Of a stretch of 64,000 bases of DNA, positions 47,190-58,500 are shown one piece after another. A program made the translations under genes and the position numbers. This DNA comes from Mesostigma viride (Eukaryota; Streptophyta; Mesostigmatophyceae; Mesostigmatales; Mesostigmataceae). The first letter of the stretch is position 1. Each line of letters starts with the position of its first letter. The notes under the pieces are model-generated. The model did no database searches and had not been told where the DNA came from. It saw nothing but the letters and a program-made list of their open reading frames with translations. The DNA lies in contig RPFO01000167.1 in assembly GCA_009746045.1 (NCBI GenBank), forward strand, positions 2,785,148-2,849,147, written 5' to 3'.

Positions 47190-47785
47190 AGTGCAGTAAG
47201 TGTGTTTGTGTGCTTGTGTGCTTGTTTGTTTGTGTAATTGTACGCTTGTGCATCTGTGCATATGTGCGTTTGTGTGCTTGTGTGCTTGTGTGCTTGTGTG
47301 CTTGTGTGCTTGTGTGCTTGTGTGTTTGTGCTTGTGTGCTTGTGTGTTTGTGTTTGTGGGTTTGTGGGTTTGTGGGTTTGTGGGTTTGTGGGTTTGTGGG
47401 TTTGTGGGTTTATGGGTTTGTGGGTTTGTGGGTTTGTGGGTTTGTGGGTTTGTGGGTTTGTGGGTTTGTGGGTTTGTGGGTTTGTGGGTTTGTGGGTTTG
47501 TGGGTTTGTGGGTTTGTGGGTTTGTGGGTTTGTGGGTTTGTGGGTTTGTGGGTTTGTGGGTTTGTGGGTTTCTGGGTTTGTGGGTTTGTGGGTTTGTGGG
47601 TTTGTGGGTTTGTGGGTTTGTGGGTTTGTGGGTTTGTGGGTTTGTGTGTTTGTGTTTGTGGGTTTGTGTGTTTGCGTGCTTGTGGGTTTGTGGGTTTGTG
47701 GTTTTGTGGGTTTGTGGGTTTGTGGGTTTGTGTGTTTGTGTGCAAGTGTGCAAGTGTGCAAGTGTGCAAGTGTGCAAGTGTGGAT
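47190..47785. repeat. 8-bp (GTTTGTGG)n array
   Basis: An almost pure array of GTTTGTGG at 47342-47740, flanked by related GTGTGCTT (47205-47340) and GTGTGCAA (47740-47780) units. Open in several frames on both strands as Cys/Gly/Leu/Trp or Thr/Asn/Pro/Gln/His/Lys repeats, so not coding. It differs from the plant/algal telomere repeat TTTAGGG. Confidence 0.95.
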
Positions 47786-49279
47786 GTGTGTGTGCTTTGG
47801 GCGAGGAAGGACATGGGCACCCTAAAGCTAATTACTTTAGGTTTGCATCATTCGCAAAAGTACATATACCAAGCCCTTTGGGCATGAACGGACAGTGGAG
47901 TTGAAACCTGAAAATGCAAAAGTCACAGACAAAAACCGAAACAAGGCGCTGGGTAGTATCCGAAAGCAAAGGAAGGAATAAACCAATAGGCTCACGTTGT
48001 CGAGCCCACAGACCAGCAACCAGCGCTGCCTCACATACAGCATCAAAGCATACAGCATTAAACGTCAGGCTGCCAATCGACACTACTCCATGGCAGCGCA
48101 CACACAATGACCAGCATGTGCCCCACGAATGGCAGCCCATAAGAAGTGACCAACATTGACCCACCTGCTCCAAACCCGTAGCCGATGCCTATGCCGCAGC
48201 CGACACCAGCATCCAGGTTCCTGACACCCAGCTTTTTTATCTGGCAGGGTGTTGCGGTACCAGAAACAAATCCGCAAAAAGCGGCTGACTCAGCCCACGC
48301 ATCCAAGTTCCTGACACCTATCTTTTATATGCGACAATCAAGGGCAATTCATGCTTGATGCAGGGTGTGAGAAAGCAGTAGTGGCAGGTATTCCCCCATC
48401 AAGGGGCTGACCCAGCCCGAACATCTGCCAGCATCAGCTGTTAATGCACGTTACTTAATACTGCCTGAACAACTTTTCTCGATGCATTCACACGGTTTCA
48501 CTCCACTAGCCAAAGATGCAGTGAGACCCCCAAAAATCAGGCACATTTGCAGGGGGATATGGGGAGGGTGGAAGGTTGCCAACGACAGGCTAACCAGCAA
48601 CCAACGACGGCCGCCAAATAACAGAAAAGAACAGGCATCCTGTGCTGGTCAACGAGTCGGGATGATGCTGGTCAAGAGATAAATCGCGTTAATGCTGCAC
48701 TTTATCACCCGGCAGGCCAAACTGGACACATGCTGAGGAGGTGGAAGCTGCCCTCTTCTGCCCGAGATCTCGCGTTCGAATCCTAGTAGCTTTCCCTAAC
48801 CTATTTGTGGCCGATGTAAGGCTATACTCCCAATCCTCCTTTACACACCTCTCCACGTAGTAGTCAGTCAGCTACGCAACCTCTTCGAGATGTGCTCCGA
48901 AGGACTGTGGCGTGCTATCAGCTGTGTGTGATACTAGCATTTCTTCTCTACTGTGCGCGATAACATCCTACTTCTGTGCCAATCATGTTTTAGGAATTAA
49001 TTTACACGTAGACTGCGCAACGCGTTTAGGCATACCATGGCGCGCGCTCGGTAGCCCGCACCCCCCATGTGGGACCCCACAGGCCCCAGGCTGGCCATGA
49101 CAGTGCCCATCCCAGGTATCGCGTCTGCGCGAACAGCAAGTGTAGTATTCACAACCGTTTCCAGTGATTACCGCGAATACCAGGCGGAAAGGAATGCAAT
49201 GGGAGGCGCATGGAACAGAGGTCACCCTGGAAATGTGCGACAATGAGAGTGTCAGATGGTAGCGTAAGAAGGGCAGCTG
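47786..49279. other. no gene recognised; tRNA-like B box
   Basis: GTTCGAATCC at about 48775 resembles an RNA polymerase III B box, but no cloverleaf can be folded around it. A ~110-bp duplicate with AGC.CTGACTCAGCCC... and CCAGGTTCCTGACACCCA occurs at 48205-48330. Otherwise unassigned. Confidence 0.35.
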
Positions 49280-49289
49280 GTGGAGACCA

Positions 49290-49545
49290 GTGAGGGCCAG
49301 TGGAATTGAGGCAAAACAACTGGGCGATGGGGACCCGTGGAGGAGAGGCAAAACAAGGCAGAGGGGGGCAGTGGAGTAGAGGCCAAACAAGGCAATCAGG
49401 ACCCGTGGAATAGAGGCCAAACAACTAGGCGATGGGGACCCGTGGAGTACAGGCCAAACCAGGCAGTGGGGAGTAGTGGAATAGAGGCCACACAAGGCAG
49501 TGAGGACCAATGGAATAGAGGCCAGACAAGGCAATCAGGCCATGA
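49290..49545. repeat. ~33-bp minisatellite
   Basis: About seven imperfect copies of a unit containing GACCCGTGGAATAGAGGCCA and AACAAGGCA. Confidence 0.85.
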
Positions 49546-52517
49546 AGGCCTCAGATAGTGGCAATGGGAGGGGCATTGGTGGAACGTTGAAGGAGGCCAT
49601 AGAGGTTGCGTGGGATTGATGTTAAACACAGGACCAGGAGGGTGTCACATGCCAGCATCAGCAGGGTCAGGCGTATGGGCCGCACGCCAGTGAGTATCAA
49701 ATGAGGCAACCAGTGAGTATACATGTAAGAAGGCAGTTTAACGAATCCATGGATTAATGTCATTAGTCAGACACCTGCGTGGGCATGGAGCTAACCCCCC
49801 ACACACAAGACATCCCTGTGTCAGCTCTTGTCCACTTCCTCACAACTCCACTGTGTGAAGTCACTCAGTGTTGTACAGGGAAGTTGTAGGTGATTGCCCC
49901 AACAAGTTACAGTGTGAAGCAAGAGAGGCACCATCGCTGGAGCAAAGGGGGGTAGCAGCACGATACGCGGTAGCCTTTAGAAGCATGGACAGTGAGAAGC
50001 AAGTGTGGCAAAGCATCTGGAGCCAAGGGAGTGGTAGAAAGAGGAGTGCAAGGGACTGGTCATTCTAAGCACTTAGGGGGTGGTTGCTTGCCAGAACATT
50101 GGCCACATTGCAAATTTTGCTCATGCTCAAGACGCCCCTGCACAGCCTTGACAGCCATCCCACAGCCTTGACAGCCATCCCGACTAGAAGCATTCACAGG
50201 CGCCGCGGACAGATAATCAGCAATCCAAGGTGATGTATACGGGATCTGGGTTGGTGCATGGGGGATTGGGTGCGTGCGTGGGCGGATGCGTGTGGGGGGG
50301 GAAAGGGGGTAGGGCGGGTGTTGAGGGTGGAGGAGGGAAAGGAAGGGAAGCGCGGGAAGGTGAAGGACGTCATTCTCTGCGTAGCTGCAATGCGCACTGC
50401 GATTTTCGCAACGCTTACTCAGATTCAGTGGAGCGCCGAAGCCAACCCCCAAGCCGCATCCAACGCCGAACCCTGCGCCAACCTGCCAAAGCCTGAACGC
50501 TACAGGGGAATTTTTCTTCATTGTCGGCAAGGTATAACCGCTGCTCGATGCCAGGCGAACTACTTCGTTACTGTGCGTTGGAGGACCGCGACGTTCGTCC
50601 ATTTGCGAATATTGCGGAAGAGGAGGCATAACTAAAAGTGCAGCTTTGTCCCTTTATCCACCATGTTAAGCATATCAACTTGCTGCAGCAAAAACATCAG
50701 ATATGATCAGTAGCGGTGTTCAAATATATCTGCCAGCAAAGTGTTGAGGAAAGTCGGGCTCGGTCAATTTGTCTACCAACTAGTTCGGCGAATCTTAGAA
50801 TGCCCTTAGCATAAACTTCGCCGTGTTCACACAAAAGCTTGAACTTCTTATGCGCGTTGCTGGCTGCGTGTCTAACAATCCATTTCACGAACACATCACG
50901 TAATTCATTACTGATGAAAATGGTACATGATTTTTTTTGTTATGGCGGATTTATGAGAACGAGTTGGCGTCAGGCCTCAGTCCTCACGTGCCTAACAACC
51001 GGTGGAAGGGCTGTCCAAGATGCTGCCGCCTGTCAGCCCAGAAATACCCCCGAAGATGTCACCATTAATTCTGTCAACTCAAACTTATAGAGTCCAAGAT
51101 TGGTTTATACTTAAGTCGAGTGATACGGTACATCACTTGGAAGCCGAATGGCGAATAATGGTGTCCAACTTCTACTGTAGCGGTTGCAGCAGGCAGCACC
51201 GCAGCAGGGTCGTCGTGGGAAAAAACGAAACACTCAAAAAAGAAGAAACGTCAAGAAAACGTTGCGAATTAGGTATGTAATAACTGGAGACAAGACTCAG
51301 AGATAATCAACGAAAAAGGCAGTCGGCATGGCGTTCTGCAAAATTCCATCCTGGCACTGTGTCCGATTTTTGCGTAGAAATTTGAGTCATTTGGTTAGTG
51401 GTAAATAAGCAACGCCATCTCCTGAGTGCCAAACACGATGTGAAGCTGGTTTGAATTTTGTAAATGTGTTTTTGTTGAAGCTGTGGCCTATCTACAGAAC
51501 ACCTCATGACCCGCCTGACCTTGTCCTTACCATAGCAGCTTCTCCGTAAACAATGTTGCGAGGTGACAGTTTGTCTGGCGATGTTTGGGCAATGCGGGGT
51601 CCAGGCTGTTATGTTGGCTAGTTGTGCGATATTGTAAATGCATGCATTCACCATGACAGCTCCTGTTCGTCCACGTTAGGAATGGGGTGGTAACCTAACG
51701 TCGAAATGCTTTCCGCTCGGGAAGATGGGCAGCTTACTGCGACTCTTGCTGACACTGTCGACACTCGCGTGCATCCAACGTTGCAAAGGTTTGTCCCTGT
51801 AATCGACATGCAATCTGCCAAGCCTACATCCACGCAAGTTGTCTTTATCCCTGCACGTTCGTTTCTGTAAAGACAAGTACTGTATTTGAAAATAATGTCA
51901 TTATACGGACGCAGCATGACACGCCTTTCACAATCCTTGCCTCCTGCATACCCAGCATCTCCTAGAAAATCAAACAATCAATGCGCTCCAACTAGGATAA
52001 GCCGCATACCATGTGGCTTGAGTGCATGGCCCTGCACTGGGAAGTAGCTAGGGGCAGTGGGAATTCGCTTGGGGCTTTGATAGCAGCAGCTCTTATTGTT
52101 GAGCTGACGTCTGTGCTTCACCTTTAGCTGCCAGCCTAGAAATAGTTCAAATTGTGGGGGGGGGAACGTACCACACTTACATAGGCCCATGGAAAACTTG
52201 TGCCCCAATGGACGCATTTACTTTGAGATTGACATGATGCTGTTGCCTATCCAATAACCCCATGCGTTGCGCATGCGCCCGAAATGCCCGTGCAAGCAAG
52301 TTGCCCAGGTTTGCTTGGCAATCATAAAATTCTTTTGATTTTAATACTGCTGTAGAGAGCTGACAAACCTTTTTTATTTCCCCTTCCGAGGCTTGCATTG
52401 ATCTTATCGCTAACAACCCCTTCTGTTTTTCCTAATGTTCCCTTCCAAGGCTTACATTCATTTGAAGGAGCGTCCATGGCCGTGCCTGGCCCCCAACACA
52501 TGCTCTGTGTGCGCCAG
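49546..52517. other. unassigned; possible 5' introns of the CPW-WPC gene
   Basis: No exon could be confirmed. Several minus-strand frames of 65-115 codons (50697-50894, 51648-51977, 52177-52416) look weakly protein-like but match no family I can name. The region may include upstream introns of the CPW-WPC gene. Confidence 0.3.
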
Positions 52518-55500
52518 GATCAAACGGGACAGACGTGGAGGTCCAGTGGTGGGATGCGCCCGCGCGGCGCTGGCACACTGTGCCCTGCCACGCTGACACC
52601 GAGGCGGTGATGGGGCAGGAGGGCTTGTCGCGCCGCATGGTGCCGGATGCCGGTGGAGGCTGCGGCTGGTTTGATGTACCAGGTAGGTTGGCTTGACAGT
52701 TGACATGCCAGGCAGGCTGGGCCTTAACTTGATGTTGCTGTTGAGTTCTTACATCTGTGGTATACGGCTAACTCGCACATGAGATTCGACATAACCAGAA
52801 AGGTTGGCTTGATAGTTGACGCACCAGGCAGGCTGGACTTTTTTAACTCGATGTTGATGTTATGAGTTTAATAATGCAGTTTGAGGTGCTTGTGATGAAT
52901 GTGTTGATGAGGCAACCCCGATGCATGTCGCAGGTGAGCGCATGCTGCAAGGGATGCACGTCACAGCTGAATGCATGTGCTGCTCAGCTGCTAGGGAATG
53001 CATGGTACCCCGAAACCATGAGTGAAATGAAAAATTAGTAGATCCTGTGGTGGCCTCGAAAGGAAATTTTTATTTGGTGAACAGGCGTGCCCGCCACGGA
53101 CAACCCCGGCCTCATGCTTCGCACCTTTGTCGTGAGCAGGCAACAGGAACGAGGTCTAAACGAGGTCTGAACGAGGTCTAAACGAGGTCTAAATGAGGTC
53201 TACATGAGGTCTACATGAGGTCTAAATGAGGTCTATATGAGGGCTAATCGAGGTCTGAACGAGGTCTGAACGAGGTCTAAATGAGGTCTAAACCAGATGT
53301 AAACGAGGTCTAAACGAGAGATCAAACCCTAGCCCCTAATTCAACCCTTAATGTCTGTGGAATCCTTTGTGGCTTGGAAAAATGCCACCTTCCTTTGCGG
53401 AACAGGTGTGGCCACCACCACCACCCCCGGCCGCATGTTCCGCACGTTTGTTACCAGCGGGCGCCGCCTGGACGTGCGCGCCAGGGACTTGTCTGCCTCG
53501 CATGCGACCAAGTACACCCTCATCGTCAAGTCAGGCGTGCCCCCGTCAACGCGGCACGGGTCAAAGGACCACGATCTGCGGCTGGAGGACGTAAACCCGG
53601 CGTTTGTGCAGGTAGGCCGTGTGAGCACCCACCTTCTGGACCTACCTAAAGTAGTAAGCTGGTGTAGTTTCATATTATGTATCTGAACCCTATCCTTATG
53701 CTGTATAGCCACTTGGGAGCACCCACCCTCTTAACCTACCTATATGCTGGTATGATTTTATCTTATGTATGTACTTCTCTCACCCTTATGCTGTATAGCC
53801 AACTTGGGAGCGGCATCTTTTTTATTCTACCCAAAGCATGGTACAGTCGAAGCCCGAAAGACTAAGTTTTGTTGGGGCAAACCACCACGAATTGCGGCTC
53901 GAGGGTCTACACCCCGCGTGTGTGTGCAGGTGAGCTGTTTCCTGTGAGCAACGGAAAGGCAGTGAAGCCATCGCATGGCTGGGAGTACTGAACATGCTTG
54001 AGGTACTAAATAGACATGTTTGTGGCTGGGAACACTAATGCACCTGAGGTACCAAATATACATGGTTATGGCTGGGAACACTAATGCACCTGAGGTAACA
54101 AACAAATAGACATGTCTGTCATATCCTGCTAGCCTAGCGCGTCCTGATTGTTCAAGTGGGTCCTTCTAGGGGGCTGCCTTGCGAAGCCGTAGGGCTTGTC
54201 CTGATAGGTCTATTCCTTTGTACCGCCTGCAATGTAGTGCGTGGGTTTGCGAACCGATAGCCCGGTGCTTCTCTTTCCGTCACTACTTTCAACGTCTACT
54301 TAGGGCTTTAACTAAGTTTTTCCACTGGGCTCTAATAACTTTCCGTTGGGCTTTAACTGCTTTCAACGGGGCTGTAACCAACCTTTTGGCTAGTGCTCTC
54401 CGCTGTGTTTCCTATGCTTGGGTGGATATTGGTGGATGTTCAGAAAACGGGGTGCTCCTCCTTCTGGCTCTACTTCCACATCTCCGCAAGCAAAGCCAAG
54501 TCCGGGGGCAAAGTCGCGCTGGCGCTAGAACAGTTCAGTAAGTGCTCGCGTAGCCTTTCTCAGTTGCGTAAGTGCCCGCGTACGTGGATGGCCCGGTCAT
54601 GCTTGCTTGCATGCTTGTCGTACTCTTCAGGCCTAGATCCTTTCTCAGTCGAGCAAGTGCTCGCGTGAGTGGCCCATTTTTATTCACCTCTCCCTTGCTC
54701 TATCTTTCTTAACCCGATGGCTAATACCTGCCATATTGGCTCAATTCTAGCATGGGGGTGCCCTTTTCTCCGCTCAAAAGTTCACACGTGGGTAGCCCGT
54801 ATATGTGCCACGGTGCCTGCCGCGTGCCACGGTGCCTACATAAACTAAGAGTAATAACTAATCATTAATAATAATTTGGTGTCGCCAGCCTGCCTCTGCC
54901 TCAGTGCAGTCGTCAAGGCATGCTTGCATTGTCGCTCCAGCAAATGCCAATGCCTGCTAATTATAATTCTGGCATTTTGCCACTTGCGGAGCTGTTTGGT
55001 GAGCGCTCGCACTGCTGGTTTCCGAAAGCCCGTGCCTGCCACGGTGCCTGCGTTTTGCATCAGGTGGCTTACTGGTCCATTCGACGGGTGACTGAGAGAG
55101 CCTCTTTTCTAATGCCCATGCCTGCATGACCTCTGGGTAGTTACAATTCTGGTGCCTATTATATGCTGATAATTCTGGCGTCCATTGGTCCACTTGTCAC
55201 CCACCCACCCATCCACCCACCCATCCACCCATCCACCCACCCACCCACCCACCCACCCACCCGCCCGCCCGCCCGCCCGCCCGCCCGCCCGCCCGCCCGC
55301 CCACCCACCCACCCACCCACCCACCCACCCACCCACCCACCCACCCACCAACCCACCCGCCCACCCGCCCACCTGCCCGCCCACTCACCCGCACGCCCGC
55401 AGCATGCGCCGTGCGTGATTATTCCGCCCGCTGCCCCGTCGGGTGGGAGCCCCTGGGTGACCATGGCTGGTGCCGTGCGCCAGAGGAGTACGCAGGGCCG

Positions 55501-58500
55501 TGCTCCCCCATGCTCATGGGACGGGACCGTCGGCTGCACTTTGCGGGCGAGGCCATGGACGTGTGGGAGGTGCGGTGCCAGGCACCCTGGCCCTGCAAGA
55601 CCGGTGGGTGTCTTCTAAGCCTAGTTGCGGCTTCTTCAAGGTCTCCCATCTCATTACTAATTTCTTTATTAACGCGTAGATTGCGTCACGTGAGCATGAA
55701 TATTCGATGAATGGAAATGGAGTCTATCTAGGATGGATGGATGTCTATCTATATATGGAGATGGATGTCTATCTATATATGGAGATGTATGTCTATCTAG
55801 TTTCTAGTTGTCTCCCATTCTGGCCCTGCAAGACCTGTGCGTGGCTGATCCTTGGCTGGCTCTGCAGGACATGCTCGTGCCGGAGGTCTGTTATACACTC
55901 AACTGTTACTGTTGTACTCCTATTGTTTTCGTTAATGTTGTGTTCCAAGGCTCCTTAGCAAGGTTACAGCAAGGTCACAGTAAGGTCACAGCAAGGTTAG
56001 GGCAAAGTTGCATGGTCGGTGGATGTGCGGGAGGTGTGGGTTGCCAGCATCCCTGGCCCTGCGGGACGGGTGGGTGCTTGATGTCCATCATGGTCTTTTC
56101 TCTCCCACGCAAGCGCAGAAGCCGTGGACGTGGACTTGCCCGCGTTATCTGTCCCCCCTGTCTCCCTAGTATTTTCCCATTGACTTTTATACTCTTTCCC
56201 ACACTTTCACCCCCATCAATTTCCCAAACTGACACTCTTTCCACACCCTCGCCCCCATCATTTTCCCTGCCTCTTGTGCGCGCAGAGATCCAGGCGGTCC
56301 CCTGCCCGCTCGTCCTCGCTGTCATGCTCCAAGAGAGCAGCGAGTGGAAGCACGTGCTGTGCAAGGCGGGCCAGCACTGCGCGTCCTTCTCGGTGCCCCC
56401 TACCAGGGGGTCCGACCGCGACCAGCCGTTTCGGCTCATGTCCGCGATCGTACGTTTCCCATGGATAGGGCCACTTGCTCGGGTCACCTCGTCTTGTATT
56501 GTACATGGCATGCCTGGTATAAAACTCCACCTCATGTCCGTGATCGTACGTTCTGCGGGCTAGGTTTTCTTGCTCGGAGCAATGTACCGGGTGCCTGGTA
56601 CAGCGCTTCCGCCGCATGTCCTTAATTGCACGTGTTAGGGATGCTGCGGCGGGGGTCATGCTACTGACAAGAAGAGCTGCTATAGGCCTGGTGCAGCTCT
56701 CCGCCTCATCACGCCTGCAATATTATTTGTTAGGGATGGGGTATCTTGCTTGGGTCGCTACTTTTTTTACTGTGCATCAGATGCCTGGTTTGTGGGATAG
56801 GGGTGCTAGTTTTCGTGATGCCTTGTTATGTTTAAAAGTGTGAACTATACCAAGTTTGCTGGGCTGCTGTTACTTGGTCGTAGGTCCAGTTATTCTGGGG
56901 AATCACACCTATGCAATGTTGGCACCTGTAACTGGTAACGCCGGCATGATTCCTCGCATTCCGGGCGCTTGTATATAACCCAATGAGCACAGGCTGTATT
57001 TTCGTGAAGTAAAATTCTGTATTAAAATGGTAAAGTAATCAGAGCGGTCTGATAGTAGAGAAGTACCCCAGGAGAGGCAAGGGAGTGAGGAGTCCTACAT
57101 GAAGCATAGGGACACTACAAGGGCTGTCGGCCAGGGGTGGAGGGATGGATAGCGGGCGCAAGGGGGGGATGGATAGCGGGCGCAAGGGGGGATGGATAGC
57201 GGGCGCAAGGGGGATGGATAGCGGGCGCAAGGGGGGATGGATAGCGGGCGCAAGGGGGATGGATAGCGGGCGCAAGGGGGATGGATAGCGGGCGCAAGGG
57301 GGATGAATAGCGGGCGCAAGGGGGGTGGATAGCGGGCGCAAGGGGGATGGATAGCGGGCGCAAGGGGGGTGGATAGCGGGCGCAAGGGGGGGATGGATAG
57401 CGGGCGCAAGGGGGGGATGGATAGCGGGCGCAAGGGGGATGGATAGCGGGCGCAAGGGGATGGATAGCGGGCGCAAGGGGGATGGATAGCGGGCGCAAGG
57501 GGGTGGATAGCGGGCGCAAGGGGGTGGATAGCGGGCGCAAGGGGGGATGGATAGCGGGCGCAAGGGGGATGGATAGCGGGCGCAAGGGGGGGATGGATAG
57601 CGGGCGCAAGGGGGATGGATAGCGGGCGCAAGGGGATGGATAGCGGGCGCAAGGGGGATGGATAGCGGGCGCAAGGGGGTGGATAGCGGGCGCAAGGGGG
57701 ATGGATAGCGGGCGCAAGGGGGGTGGATAGCGGGCGCAAGGGGGATGGATAGCGGGCGCAAGGGGGGATGGATAGCGGGCGCAAGGGGGATGGATAGCGG
57801 GCGCAAGGGGGGATGGATAGGGGCGCAAGGGGGGATGGATAGCGGGCGCAAGGGGGTAGATAGCGGGCGCAAGGGGGATGGATAGCGGGCGCAAGGGGGA
57901 TGGATAGCGGGCGCAAGGGGGGGATGGATAGCGGGCGCAAGGGGGGATGGATAGCGGGCGCAAGGGGGGATGGATAGCGGGCGCAAGGGGGGTGGATAGC
58001 GGGCGCAAGGGGGGTGGATAGCGGGCGCAAGGGGGGATGGATAGCGGGCGCAAGGGGGGATGGATAGCGGGCGCAAGGGGGATGGATAGCGGGCGCAAGG
58101 GGGTGGATAGCGGGCGCAAGGGGGGGATGGATAGCGGGCGCAAGGGGGATGGATAGCGGGCGCAAGGGGGATGGATAGCGGGCGCAAGGGGGATGGATAG
58201 CGGGCGCAAGGGGGATGGATAGCGGGCGCAAGGGGGGGTGGATAGCGGGCGCAAGGGGGATGGATCGTGGGCGCAAGGGGGGGATGGATAGCGGGCGCAA
58301 GGGGGGTAGATAGCGGGCGCAAGGGGGATGGATAGCGGGCGCAAGGGGGATGGATAGCGGGCGCAAGGGGGATGGATAGCGGGCGCAAGGGGGATGGATA
58401 GCGGGCGCAAGGGGGGGATGGATAGCGGGCGCAAGGGGGGTGGATAGCGGGCGCAAGGGGGGTAGATAGCGGGCGCGAGGGGGGTGGATAGCGGGCGCAA

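Noticed and set aside
47190-47785. Interstitial telomere repeat
   Set aside because: The unit GTTTGTGG is not a known telomeric repeat such as TTTAGGG or TTTTAGGG.
47153-47904. Overlapping frames of about 135-270 codons in the GTTTGTGG array
   Set aside because: Pure repeat translation in several frames on both strands.
48744-48800. tRNA gene suggested by GTTCGAATCC
   Set aside because: T-stem bases do not pair and no acceptor or anticodon stem can be drawn. At most a decayed tRNA-derived element.
51648-51977. Minus-strand frame with LGDAGY...LRPYND, reminiscent of Harbinger-type (DDE_Tnp_4) transposases
   Set aside because: Only one short block matches; neighbouring motifs of that family are missing or in the wrong order.
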